DNA from: Sulfurimonas sp.
Lineage (GTDB): Bacteria > Campylobacterota > Campylobacteria > Campylobacterales > Sulfurimonadaceae
Assembly (NCBI GenBank): GCA_003978465.1
Contig: QNZS01000009.1
Location: 1-64,000, forward strand
Reading direction: 5' to 3'
DNA length: 64,000 nt
Each line of letters starts with the position of its first letter. Position 1 is the first letter of the stretch. The notes below the pieces were generated by a model. The model saw only the letters and a program-made list of their open reading frames with translations. It ran no database searches and had not been told where the DNA came from. Below are positions 16,819 through 25,513 of the stretch, one piece after another. The position numbers were made by a program, and so were the translations under genes.

Positions 16819-17553
16819 TTAGCCTTCTAAAATATACTCGTCTATTTTAACGATATTACTTTTTATCGTATTAAAGAGTAGCGTTTGATGAGCTGCTCTA
16901 TACTGATAATAAAATTCATTTTTTTCTAATGTTTTTATAATGGCAGTGTTAAAATAGTTGCTGTTTGAACATCGCCCAAGGTAGAGAAATGTGAACAGTA
17001 GTTTGAGGTGTTGGTTCTCAAAGGTAATGTGTGGTTGTGCAAGAAATGTAAACCCGAATCTTTGTAGGTGACTAAAACTTAAAAGGTAAAGTAAAAAATC
17101 TTCAAATTTTGTATAAAAACCATTTAAATTGTCGATGTCGTGAAAGAAGTAGTAGTAGTTCTTCAGTAAAATATCCTGAGCAATAGTTTTTGAAAGATGA
17201 CTTTGAATATCTTTTTTATTTGAGAAGTAATCAGGATTGACAGCCATATAGATGTGTTTTTTTTGTGCTGTAAGTTTTGCAAATTCTTCATCAAAAGCAT
17301 CACTTTCTTCAAATTTTATATAGTTAAAATGTTCATCTTTGTAACGAAGCTCTATTTCTTCTTCAAAAGAGTTGTTAAAATCAAAATAAATGGTAGGAAT
17401 ATTGCTGTCTATAGCAAAGTTGCGTATTCTGCAAGCTAAATTTGTCTTGCCTGAACCTACTTCTGCAATGATAAGTGTGTTGTGTGTCAGTATTCTGTCT
17501 TCAAGTATTAACGGGTTAATTGTATTTGTATATTGTCCAATATTATTTCTCAT
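16819..17553 (-). CDS. P-loop ATPase (HerA/VirD4-like)
   Basis: A 244-residue protein with a Walker A loop EVGSGKTN at residues 31-38, then YFDFNN as the first strand after the loop and a possible Walker B around YYFFHDID near residue 138. The general layout resembles the HerA/VirD4/FtsK group but lacks their extra domains, so it is a minimal ATPase. The substrate is unknown. An AAGGAACAACT ribosome site precedes the ATG. It is the first gene of the run to nnr, thiG and hemerythrin; the ATPase and nnr are one base apart. Confidence 0.75.
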   Translation of the reverse strand: MRNNIGQYTNTINPLILEDRILTHNTLIIAEVGSGKTNLACRIRNFAIDSNIPTIYFDFNNSFEEEIELRYKDEHFNYIKFEESDAFDEEFAKLTAQKKHIYMAVNPDYFSNKKDIQSHLSKTIAQDILLKNYYYFFHDIDNLNGFYTKFEDFLLYLLSFSHLQRFGFTFLAQPHITFENQHLKLLFTFLYLGRCSNSNYFNTAIIKTLEKNEFYYQYRAAHQTLLFNTIKSNIVKIDEYILEG

Positions 17554-17626
17554 AGTTGTTCCTTCTAGTATCGTAGCCGTATTTTAACACATTTTAGGTA
17601 CTATTTGATACTTTAATTTTTGGAAG

Positions 17627-17836
17627 ATAACGAACTGCTTAATTCACTTTCACCTCTTTGCAGCTATTGAATGGATCGGTGGTTTTGTATTTATGTTTGT
17701 TTTTGAGGTTACTCTTTTAGATAAGGCGAAACAGAGGGCAGTTTATTCTCATATTAGCCCGATATTTGGTTGCTTTGAACTTGTCTCTTTAGCTATCCTT
17801 TTGGGCTCTGGTTTAGTCATAATAATAAACTTTTAG
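17627..17836 (+). pseudogene. relic of a CopD-like membrane protein
   Basis: No start codon is present, but the frame reads HLFAAIEWIGGFVFMFVFEV, then ISPIFGCFELVSLAILLGSG and stops at 17834. This follows the spacing of the intact gene at 41496 (FLHVISAVVWVGGMIAM ... FTIVTPFVIILII), matching its first two membrane helices including the HxxxAxxWxGG motif. The second half survives only as scattered pieces up to ~17935. It is a dead paralogue or an old gene fragment in the 437-bp gap between the ATPase and yaeQ. Confidence 0.55.
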
Positions 17837-17990
17837 AGTTACTTCTGAGTAAGGATAGTTCAGTAGTGGTAGAGTGACTTGCTAGAAAGCTGATTCTAGT
17901 GACTCCTTTTTACTTAACCTCCTTATTCTACATTATGTAAGGATGATTAACTCAATACTATTCTAAAATAGTATAAAATAAGGATTTTTC

Positions 17991-18527
17991 TTGGCTACAA
18001 AAGCAACAATTTATAAGGCAAATATTAACATTGCAAACATGGATACTCATTATTATGCTGAGCATTCTTTGGTCATAGCAAAGCACCCCTCAGAAAATGA
18101 CCTACGTTTAATGGTACGTTTAACTGCATTTATCCTCAATGCTACTGAGACACTGGAATTTACAAAAGGTATAGACCAAGACGATGAACCAGATTTATGG
18201 CAAAAATCTATGGGTGGGGATATAGAACTCTCTATTATCTTAGGGCAACCTGATGAAAAACGAATTAAAAAAGCTTCAGGTACTTCGGATGAAGTTATCA
18301 TTTACATTTATCAAGACGGAATGGCAACTTCTTGGTTTAAACAAAATGAAAAAGTACTCAAACGCTTTAAGAATGTAAGGGTAGCTTTTCTCTCGTTTTC
18401 TAGTGATATACAAGTGATATGTAATCGTTCAATGGATCTGCAATGTAATACCCAAGATAGAGAGCTTACACTGATTTCTGGTGAGAGTTCTATAATAGTT
18501 AGTGAAGATATTTGGAGTAGAGATTAA
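17991..18527 (+). CDS. yaeQ: YaeQ family protein
   Basis: A 178-residue soluble protein of the YaeQ family, which has a PD-(D/E)xK nuclease-like fold but an uncertain cell role. Family blocks are the start ATKATIYKANINIANMDTHYY, HPSENDLRLMVRL, the DEPDLW segment and DIELSIILGQPDEKRIKKA. The first codon is TTG, with AAGGA six bases before it; no ATG fits better. It stands alone between a gene relic and kdsD. YaeQ is best known from proteobacteria such as E. coli and is patchy in Campylobacterota. Confidence 0.88.
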   Translation: MATKATIYKANINIANMDTHYYAEHSLVIAKHPSENDLRLMVRLTAFILNATETLEFTKGIDQDDEPDLWQKSMGGDIELSIILGQPDEKRIKKASGTSDEVIIYIYQDGMATSWFKQNEKVLKRFKNVRVAFLSFSSDIQVICNRSMDLQCNTQDRELTLISGESSIIVSEDIWSRD

Positions 18528-18547
18528 CTACTTCAAGCACAAAACGC

Positions 18548-18553
18548 TATAAT
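18548..18553 (+). promoter_or_regulatory. -10 box (TATAAT) directly before kdsD
   Basis: A perfect TATAAT ends 6 nt before the ATG at 18560, leaving no room for a 5' leader. Candidate leaderless promoter. Confidence 0.6.
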
Positions 18554-18559
18554 ACATTT

Positions 18560-19522
18560 ATGAATTATAAAACAATTGCACAAGAGACTCTAAACATCGA
18601 AGCAAAAACACTTTTTAATGCAGCAATGCTCATTGATGATGTATTTGATAAAGCTGTTGAAGTCATCTTAAAATGCAAGGGTAAACTTGTCATTACAGGT
18701 GTGGGTAAAAGTGGACTTATTGGGGCTAAAATGGCTGCAACTTTCGCTTCTACTGGAACACCAAGCTTTTTTCTTCATCCAACTGAAGCACTTCACGGTG
18801 ATCTTGGTATGATAGGTGAGGGTGATGTAGTGATAGGCATTAGTTATAGTGGTGAGAGTGAAGAGCTTAGCTCTATTTTACCTCATATAAAACGCTTTAA
18901 TGTACCTCTAATTGGTATGACAAGAGATGAAAAGTCTACACTCGGATCTTTTAGTGATATGGTTATAAAGATAAATGTTGAAAAAGAGGCCTGCCCAATA
19001 GACACAGCCCCAACTTCTTCAACTACTTTAACACTTGCACTTGGTGATGCATTAGCAGTTTGTCTGATGAAAGCTAGAGACTTTAAAAAGAGTGATTTTG
19101 CTTCTTTTCATCCTGGCGGGGCTTTAGGTAAAAAACTTTTTATAAAAGTATCAAACCTGATGCAAAAAGAAAACCTACCTACCATAAGTAAAGATGCAAA
19201 ACTTAAAGATGCAATTTTAAGTATTAGCGAGGGGCGTTTGGGTACTACACTTATCATAGACGAAAATGCAAAACTCCTTGGACTTTTAAGCGATGGTGAT
19301 GTCCGTCGTGCACTTTTAAGTGATTCGTTTTCACTCGAAGACGAGGTCTTAAAGTATGCAACTCTCAACCCTATGACTTGCCAAAATGCAGAAATGCTTG
19401 CAAGTGATGCACTTGTTTTAATAGAAGAAAAAAAGATACAACTATTAGTTGTTACAGATAAAGATAAAAATATAAAAGGCGTGCTTCATATTCATACGCT
19501 AATAGAAAAAGGAATTTCATAA
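18560..19522 (+). CDS. kdsD: arabinose-5-phosphate isomerase (KdsD/KpsF)
   Basis: Converts ribulose 5-phosphate to arabinose 5-phosphate, the first step towards Kdo of lipopolysaccharide. Residues ~35-170 are the SIS sugar-isomerase domain (GVGKSGLIGAKMAATFASTGTP is the family block, followed by FLHPTEALHGDLG and SYSGES); residues ~205-318 hold two CBS domains. The 320-residue length and the start match E. coli KdsD. No Shine-Dalgarno precedes the ATG and the -10 box is 6 nt away, so the mRNA may be leaderless. The next gene starts 4 bp after its stop. Confidence 0.95.
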   Translation: MNYKTIAQETLNIEAKTLFNAAMLIDDVFDKAVEVILKCKGKLVITGVGKSGLIGAKMAATFASTGTPSFFLHPTEALHGDLGMIGEGDVVIGISYSGESEELSSILPHIKRFNVPLIGMTRDEKSTLGSFSDMVIKINVEKEACPIDTAPTSSTTLTLALGDALAVCLMKARDFKKSDFASFHPGGALGKKLFIKVSNLMQKENLPTISKDAKLKDAILSISEGRLGTTLIIDENAKLLGLLSDGDVRRALLSDSFSLEDEVLKYATLNPMTCQNAEMLASDALVLIEEKKIQLLVVTDKDKNIKGVLHIHTLIEKGIS

Positions 19523-19526
19523 TATT

Positions 19527-20414
19527 ATGATGAGATTAAACAAATTTATAGCACACTACTCGACATACTCGCGTAGAGAAGCTGACAAAGTAGTCCAAGA
19601 TGGTTATGTAAGAGTAAACGGTGAAATACAAGAAAACCCTGCGACTCAAGTTGATGAGAAAGAGGATATTGTTTATGTCAGTGGAAAACAGATAAGCCGT
19701 CAAGAAAAGTACACTGTTATCGTTTACAACAAACCAAAAGGCGAACTTGTAACAAAGTCTGACCCTAAAGGGCGTCGTACTATTTATGATTCACTTAGCC
19801 ATGAGTTTAAACATTTTGTTCCTGTTGGACGTTTAGACTATGCTAGTGAAGGAGTACTTCTTTTAACAGATGCTTCTCATGTCGCAACTGCTCTGATGAC
19901 TTCAGATTTGGAGAGACGCTACAAGATAAAGATAAAGGGCGAGGTGACTTCTGAGATGGAGACTGCTATGCTAGAGGGTATGTATATAGCAGATGCAACA
20001 GCAGGTGGGCACTCTCACTCAAAGATAACATCGATGCAATTTAAACCATTTTTAGGCTATCAAATCCAGAAAAATGCACATAACTACTCAACACTTAAGG
20101 TTGCGATTTCTGAGGGTAAAAACCGTGAACTTCGTAGGTTCTTCGCTCACTTTGATGCTGAGATAGCTGATCTTAAACGTGTTAGTTTTGCAGAAATAGA
20201 GTTAAACAATCTTCCAGAAGGTAAAACACGTTTCTTGACACGTAGTGAGTACTCAGCACTCTTCACTTTCTTAAAATCAGAAGAAAAATTAGCACGTGAA
20301 ATGGCAGGAAGTAAGCCCAAACCAGCGTTTAAAGCCAAATTTAATAAAGCTAAACCTGCTCCTAAGCCTAGAGGGGATTCAAAGACAAACCCAAATGGTA
20401 AAAGAAAAAAATAA
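19527..20414 (+). CDS. 23S rRNA pseudouridine synthase, RluB/RsuA type
   Basis: A 295-residue RsuA/RluB-family enzyme. Residues 1-~50 are an S4 RNA-binding domain (RLNKFIAHYSTYSRREAD); the catalytic block is PVGRLDYASEGVLLLTD, whose Asp makes the covalent RNA intermediate. The last ~35 residues form a Lys/Pro-rich tail that should bind RNA. RluB modifies 23S rRNA U2605; whether this one acts there or is RsuA-like on 16S cannot be settled here. It begins with two Met codons, 4 bp after kdsD. Confidence 0.88.
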   Translation: MMRLNKFIAHYSTYSRREADKVVQDGYVRVNGEIQENPATQVDEKEDIVYVSGKQISRQEKYTVIVYNKPKGELVTKSDPKGRRTIYDSLSHEFKHFVPVGRLDYASEGVLLLTDASHVATALMTSDLERRYKIKIKGEVTSEMETAMLEGMYIADATAGGHSHSKITSMQFKPFLGYQIQKNAHNYSTLKVAISEGKNRELRRFFAHFDAEIADLKRVSFAEIELNNLPEGKTRFLTRSEYSALFTFLKSEEKLAREMAGSKPKPAFKAKFNKAKPAPKPRGDSKTNPNGKRKK

Positions 20415-20429
20415 TCAAATGGAGATAAG

Positions 20430-21446
20430 ATGTTAAAACAGTTGATAGTAACAGCATTAATGACAAGTATAGTTTTTGCAAGTAGTTTAAGTAAAGATGC
20501 AAAAGATGCAGGACTTATAGCAATTCCGGCAGATAAAGGCTCTCTTTTAAAACTAATAGATGATAAGAGAAATCCTATCACAGCAAAAAAAACGGAACTG
20601 GGTAAAATGCTCTTTTTTGAGCCGCGTTTATCTAAGAGCGGACTTATCAGCTGTAACACTTGTCATAACCTTGCAACGGGTGGTGATGATGGTTTAGCTG
20701 CTGCAGTAGGACATAAATGGAAAGTTAACCCTCACCACTTAGGTTCTCCAACTGTTTATAATGCAGTCTTTTTTGATTCACAGTTTTGGGATGGTAGAGC
20801 ACAGGATTTAGAAGCACAAGCTGCTGGACCAATCCTTGCAGGCCCTGAGATGGCAAATACAAAAGAAAATGTTGTAGCCACAATAATATCAATGCCAGAG
20901 TATGTAGAAAAATTCCAAGATGCATATGGTGAAGATGTGAAAATAAGCTATAAATTAATAGCAGATACTATAGGAAACTTTGAGCGTACGCTAGTAACTC
21001 CATCTGCTTTTGATGACTACTTGAATGGCAAAGAAGATGCACTGAGTAAAGCTGAAAAATCTGGAATGAAAAAGTTCATAGAAGTAGGCTGTGTAACTTG
21101 CCATACAGGTATAGCACTTGGTAGTTCTATGAATATAGTTGGTGTTACCGCAAAGTATAAGTATGCAAATGTAGGGGACTTTAAAGGTGATGTAAACGGT
21201 ATGGTAAAAGTAGCAACTCTAAGAAATATCACACAAACAGCACCATATTTTCATAATGGACAAATTAAGACTTTAAAAGAAGCTATAGTGGAGATGGGAA
21301 GAATTCAACTTGGTAGAAGTATCTCAGATGCAGATGCGACTTCAATAGAACTCTTTTTACATACACTTGATGGAAGAAAACCAGAGATAGTGTATCCAGT
21401 ATTACCAACAAGAACTGCAACTACTCCTGTACAGAATATCAACTAG
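20430..21446 (+). CDS. di-haem cytochrome c peroxidase
   Basis: A periplasmic enzyme that reduces hydrogen peroxide with electrons from the respiratory chain. The first ~18 residues are a signal peptide. Two haem-binding motifs are visible: CNTCH at residues 75-79 (peroxidatic low-potential haem) and CVTCH at 221-225 (electron-transfer haem). Further CcpA/MauG-family blocks are GSPTVYNAVF, FWDGRA and APYFHNG. Length (338) is normal. It starts 15 bp after the pseudouridine synthase and 17 bp before rarA. Cytochrome c peroxidase is common in microaerobic Campylobacterota. Confidence 0.94.
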   Translation: MLKQLIVTALMTSIVFASSLSKDAKDAGLIAIPADKGSLLKLIDDKRNPITAKKTELGKMLFFEPRLSKSGLISCNTCHNLATGGDDGLAAAVGHKWKVNPHHLGSPTVYNAVFFDSQFWDGRAQDLEAQAAGPILAGPEMANTKENVVATIISMPEYVEKFQDAYGEDVKISYKLIADTIGNFERTLVTPSAFDDYLNGKEDALSKAEKSGMKKFIEVGCVTCHTGIALGSSMNIVGVTAKYKYANVGDFKGDVNGMVKVATLRNITQTAPYFHNGQIKTLKEAIVEMGRIQLGRSISDADATSIELFLHTLDGRKPEIVYPVLPTRTATTPVQNIN

Positions 21447-21463
21447 AGTTTAAGTAGAGTTCT

Positions 21464-22645
21464 TTGCTTGATTTTACACAAGCCCTTCGACCAAAAAACT
21501 TTGACGAGATAGTAGGTCAAGACCATCTAAGTGCCGAGGGTTCACCCCTTCGTACTTTATGTGAAAAGTTTGCGTTAGGGCATAGTTTTTTTTATGGACC
21601 AGCAGGAACGGGTAAAACTTCCATTGCTAGAATCATTGCAAAAACAATGGACTTACCTTTTTATGAGTTCAATGCAACAAGCCTCAAAATAGATCAACTT
21701 CGTAAAATATTTGAAGAGTATAAAAATACTCTACAACAACCGCTGATATTTATAGATGAAGTACACCGTTTAGCAAAAAACCAACAAGAAGTTTTATTAC
21801 CCGTTATGGAAAATAATTCTGTTATTATCATTGGTGCTTCAACTGAAAATCCTTTTTTCTCACTTACTTCGGCAATTCGTTCACGTTCTATGCTTTTTGA
21901 ACTTAAACACATAACAAATATAGCCCTAAACACACTAGTAACTCGAGCATGCACTATAGGCGAGTTAACTTTAGATGAATCAGCACAGAAATATTTAGTA
22001 TCGAGTTCTGGTGGTGATGCTAGAGCGATGCTAAAACTGCTAGAGTTTGCAGCCAACCTTGATACTTGTATCACTATAAAAGTACTAAAATCTCTGAGAC
22101 CAAATGCTCTTGCAGCTGGGAGTAGTGAATCAGGTGTTCATTATGACCTGATATCTGCACTGATTAAGTCAGTTCGTGGGAGTGATGAAAACGCAGCGAT
22201 TTATTATCTTGCTCGTTTAATAGAGGGTGGAGAGAGTGCTGATTTTATAGCTCGTAGACTTGTAATCCTTGCAAGTGAAGATATAGGAAATGCAAATCCC
22301 CAAGCGATGACACTTACGGCTTCTTGTCTAACATCAGTAAGTAAAATTGGTTTTCCTGAAGCGAGAATTATTTTAGCACAAGCAGTCATTTATCTTTGTG
22401 GATCACCTAAGTCTAATGCAGCATACTTAGCAATAAACGAAGCATTAGAGTCTGTCCGAAGTGGAAATATCTTAGATATTCCACCTGCCTTGCAGCAAAA
22501 TAATGGTACAGGTTACTTATACCCTCATGACTATGGTGGTTATGTTAAACAAAACTATTTATCTAAACCTATGAAATTTGTTGACTTAAAAGATATAGGT
22601 TATGAGAAAAAAATTAAAGATTGGTTAAAAAGTATAAAGGATTAA
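21464..22645 (+). CDS. rarA: replication-associated recombination protein RarA
   Basis: A 393-residue clamp-loader-like AAA+ ATPase that acts at stalled replication forks. It shows Walker A GPAGTGKT at residues 45-52, Walker B FIDEVHR, sensor SRSMLFEL, and the C-terminal MgsA part ending in PHDYGGYVKQNYL. The usual family start LRPKNFDEIVGQDHL sits at residues 8-22. The start codon is TTG at 21464 (LDFTQALRP...), which gives the normal family length. It is the last gene of the kdsD-rluB-ccp run. Confidence 0.94.
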   Translation: MLDFTQALRPKNFDEIVGQDHLSAEGSPLRTLCEKFALGHSFFYGPAGTGKTSIARIIAKTMDLPFYEFNATSLKIDQLRKIFEEYKNTLQQPLIFIDEVHRLAKNQQEVLLPVMENNSVIIIGASTENPFFSLTSAIRSRSMLFELKHITNIALNTLVTRACTIGELTLDESAQKYLVSSSGGDARAMLKLLEFAANLDTCITIKVLKSLRPNALAAGSSESGVHYDLISALIKSVRGSDENAAIYYLARLIEGGESADFIARRLVILASEDIGNANPQAMTLTASCLTSVSKIGFPEARIILAQAVIYLCGSPKSNAAYLAINEALESVRSGNILDIPPALQQNNGTGYLYPHDYGGYVKQNYLSKPMKFVDLKDIGYEKKIKDWLKSIKD

Positions 22646-22691
22646 TCTTTCTCATGATATATTATCTGATACAAAGTCATAAGGTTTTATT

Positions 22692-24194
22692 ATGTCACAA
22701 TCTCAACGTAATTTCGAAGTTATAATTGTAGGTGCCGGTATATCTGGTGCTGCACTTGCTTACGAGTTGGCTCGTTATACAGATGTAAAGAGTATAGGTA
22801 TTTTAGAGAAGTATGAAGCTATCGCAACACTTAATTCAAAAGCTACAAGTAACTCTCAAACTCTTCATGTTGGAGATATTGAAACAAACTACACATTAGA
22901 AAAAGCAGCTATTACTAAACGAACAGCTAAGATGGTTGAGCTGTATTGTCTACAACACAATCTTCAAAATAAAGCAATCTTTTCACATCAAAAAATGGCT
23001 CTAGGGGTTGGTGAGGATGAAGTAGAGTTTTTACTCCATCGTTACGAAGAATTTTCTGAACTTTTTCCTTATTTAGAAGTTTGGGATAAAGATAGACTCA
23101 AAGAACTTGAACCTAAGGTTGTTTGGGATGCTGATGGTAAAGAGAGACCTGAACCTATAGTGGGAATTGGAACACGAGAGCAATGGATAACAGTTGATTA
23201 TGGTATTTTAGCTGAGGATATGATTGAAAAAGCAAAAGAAGAGCCAGATACAGAGGTAGAGCTTTTTTTAAATACTGAAGTTAGAATTATGCAAAGAAGT
23301 GGAAAGCGGGGTTATAAGGTTTTCACAAATGGGGCAACTTTTTATGCGGATTTTGTTGTTGTAAATGCAGGGGCACATAGTCTCTTTTTAGCACACAAGA
23401 TGGGTTTCGGTCACAACTTAGGTTGTCTACCAATCGCAGGAAGTTTTTATCTTACAAAAGAGCATCTACTAAACGGTAAAGTTTATATGATTCAAAACCC
23501 AAAACTCCCTTTTGCAGCACTTCATGGGGATCCAGATGTTTTAGTTGATGGGCATACACGTTTTGGACCTACCGCACTGATCTTACCCAAACTAGAACGT
23601 TTTAGACGAGGAAGTTATCTAGACTTCTGGAAAACTCTTCGACTAGACATGCATATAGTAAAAGCATTATGGAAATTACTCAGAGAGAGTGATATCCGTT
23701 CTTATATTATGAAAAACTTTCTTTTTGAAGTGCCTTATATAAATAAAATATTGTTTTTAAAGGATATTCAAAAGATTGTTCCATCCCTTACAAAAGAGCA
23801 GTTTACTTATGCCAAAGGTTGGGGGGGGATAAGACCACAGGTTATAAATAAAGATGATGAAAAGCTTATGCTTGGAGAGGCTTCAATCAATACAGGTGAG
23901 GGTATTATCTTTAACATGACACCATCACCAGGAGCTACAAGTTGTTTAGGAAATGCAGAAAGAGACTTGCGTTTTGTGACTACTTATTTAGGAAAAAGTT
24001 TTGATGAAGATCGTTTTAAAGAGGAACTAACTGAGGGTGAGTATTGTGCCTTACCAGAGCAGATAAATACTCAAAAAGAGAATGTAAACCGTATCAGAGA
24101 TGCGATTAGAAAAACATATGAAGAGTATTATATTGACTATATTGAGGGTGAACCAGATGAGAACTTCTGGAAGCAACCACATAGTAAAATTTAG
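22692..24194 (+). CDS. mqo: malate:quinone oxidoreductase (FAD-dependent)
   Basis: A 500-residue flavoprotein. The FAD-binding loop IIVGAGISGAALAYELA is at residues 11-27. The segment SNSQTLHVGDIETNYTLEKA lies where Mqo proteins carry their conserved substrate-side block, and the C-terminal MTPSPGATSCLGNAERD closes the FAD site. Mqo oxidises malate to oxaloacetate and passes electrons to the quinone pool at the inner face of the membrane; Campylobacterota use it in the TCA cycle. AAGG lies before the ATG. A related FAD oxidoreductase with another 2-hydroxyacid substrate cannot be excluded. Confidence 0.78.
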   Translation: MSQSQRNFEVIIVGAGISGAALAYELARYTDVKSIGILEKYEAIATLNSKATSNSQTLHVGDIETNYTLEKAAITKRTAKMVELYCLQHNLQNKAIFSHQKMALGVGEDEVEFLLHRYEEFSELFPYLEVWDKDRLKELEPKVVWDADGKERPEPIVGIGTREQWITVDYGILAEDMIEKAKEEPDTEVELFLNTEVRIMQRSGKRGYKVFTNGATFYADFVVVNAGAHSLFLAHKMGFGHNLGCLPIAGSFYLTKEHLLNGKVYMIQNPKLPFAALHGDPDVLVDGHTRFGPTALILPKLERFRRGSYLDFWKTLRLDMHIVKALWKLLRESDIRSYIMKNFLFEVPYINKILFLKDIQKIVPSLTKEQFTYAKGWGGIRPQVINKDDEKLMLGEASINTGEGIIFNMTPSPGATSCLGNAERDLRFVTTYLGKSFDEDRFKEELTEGEYCALPEQINTQKENVNRIRDAIRKTYEEYYIDYIEGEPDENFWKQPHSKI

Positions 24195-24217
24195 TCTTTA
24201 TAAGAGAGGAATACTTC

Positions 24218-24316
24218 ATGGAAACTAATACAGTAGAAGATATAAAATTGATAGCAGCTAGGCCTATTAGATTCACAGTAGTAAATCCAACCCCTGAGCT
24301 CTCCCAAACAATATAA
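24218..24316 (+). CDS. possible 32-residue small protein or relic
   Basis: A short frame with a strong AGAGAGGA ribosome site seven bases before the ATG. It encodes METNTVEDIKLIAARP... and stops at 24314. A second mini-frame (MKRVEAYALVDLALLIK) follows from 24325. The ribosome site looks real, but the short lengths and back-to-back stops may mean this is the worn start of a larger lost gene. No family is recognised. Confidence 0.3.
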   Translation: METNTVEDIKLIAARPIRFTVVNPTPELSQTI

Positions 24317-24370
24317 ATATAGCGATGAAAAGAGTAGAAGCTTATGCCTTAGTAGACTTAGCCTTACTTA

Positions 24371-25024
24371 TTAAGTAGTTTTTTGTGCTTCTTTATAAAA
24401 GAGAGTAAGTCCGCGCTTGGACTTAGAGTCTAACTTATAAGAAATAAGTTTTAGGTAGTCTACAATATCTTTTTTACTTACTCCTGTCTCTTGTGATGCT
24501 TTTTCTAGGAGATACTGCGGTATTTTCACATTTGTTTTTAAAAATTCTTTTTCTATTTTTTGGTATACTTTTCTATCTTTATGGTAACAAAGAAGGGCAA
24601 ACACAAAGGGCAGTCTATATTTTTTGTACCACATGGCTGCAAGGTCAATATACTCATCGCTTACAAGTGTATAACGAAGTGCTTTATCGCCTATAAGGAC
24701 TTCACCCTCTACATTCAAAATATTTGCAAGTACATTCGAACTTGCTGACTCTACATCACTTTTATTTTGTAAAGAGGGGATGACTATAACACTTTTGACA
24801 TCTTTTTTGGCAATTATGCCAAGTCCTACATACTTACTTCTTTTGGCACTGATACTTGAGATAAACGCAGCATCTACTCTTCGTGAGTGAAACTCTCTGT
24901 TTATTTTAGAAGGGACACCTCGTTTATACTCCATACTTATTTTTGAAGAACTATTTTTTAAAAAAGCTTTCATAAAAACATGAAATGGAATAAGGTTAAG
25001 ATACTGTATTTGGCCAAAAATCAT
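24371..25024 (-). CDS. mqnA: chorismate dehydratase MqnA (futalosine menaquinone pathway)
   Basis: MqnA removes water from chorismate to make 3-enolpyruvyl-benzoate, the first step of menaquinone synthesis through futalosine, the route used in Campylobacterota. The 217-residue protein has the family start GQIQYLNLIPFHVF, then RGVPSKINREFHSRRVDAAFISS, and VLIGDKALR with its lysine and arginine. It is slightly shorter than typical MqnA (230-280). There is no ribosome site: a perfect -10 box lies only 6 nt before the ATG. It is divergent from the membrane-protein/rsmE pair. Confidence 0.85.
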   Translation of the reverse strand: MIFGQIQYLNLIPFHVFMKAFLKNSSSKISMEYKRGVPSKINREFHSRRVDAAFISSISAKRSKYVGLGIIAKKDVKSVIVIPSLQNKSDVESASSNVLANILNVEGEVLIGDKALRYTLVSDEYIDLAAMWYKKYRLPFVFALLCYHKDRKVYQKIEKEFLKTNVKIPQYLLEKASQETGVSKKDIVDYLKLISYKLDSKSKRGLTLFYKEAQKTT

Positions 25025-25030
25025 GAAAGT

Positions 25031-25036
25031 ATTATA
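25031..25036 (-). promoter_or_regulatory. -10 box (TATAAT) directly before mqnA
   Basis: Perfect TATAAT on the minus strand, 6 nt before the ATG at 25024, with no Shine-Dalgarno. Candidate leaderless promoter. Confidence 0.6.
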
Positions 25037-25099
25037 CTTTGATAATATTAATTTAGGTACTATTACATAAGAAAAGACCGCAAGGAAATAAAATATAAT

Positions 25100-25513
25100 A
25101 TGAATGAAATGTATAGCTTAGGATTATCCATACACAGTGTCGTAGCACTTGCTATTTTAGGAGTGATTTTTATGAATCTCTTTTTACTAATAAGTAATAA
25201 TGACTTAAAAAAATACAAAAGGCTTCATAGTATAGTGCTCTGGCCTCTTACCTTTAGTGTTTTAGGTGTAATTGTATTTACAGGTATCACTATGATGGCA
25301 GCAAAACATTTAGACTTTAGTTTATCAAACATCATTATGATTCTTATCACTATAATTTACATCGTTTTAGAAGTTAAGCGTGTGAAGTCTTTAAAGTATC
25401 TCAGTGACACAAAAGAGCATGCTTTAAATGCATATAAACCAATGGCACGAACTATTTTACAGATAGAGTTTATTTTGATACTCTTACTTTCTCTTGGAAT
25501 GTGGTTTCTTTGA
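25100..25513 (+). CDS. four-helix membrane protein of unknown function
   Basis: A 137-residue inner-membrane protein with four predicted helices, at about residues 11-30, 46-67, 75-92 and 117-136. A positively charged loop (LEVKRVKSLKYL) lies between helices 3 and 4. His12 and a GITMMAAKHLDF segment could be metal or haem contacts, but this is speculation. I do not recognise the family. The stop overlaps the likely TTG start of rsmE, so the two are co-translated. Confidence 0.75.
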   Translation: MNEMYSLGLSIHSVVALAILGVIFMNLFLLISNNDLKKYKRLHSIVLWPLTFSVLGVIVFTGITMMAAKHLDFSLSNIIMILITIIYIVLEVKRVKSLKYLSDTKEHALNAYKPMARTILQIEFILILLLSLGMWFL

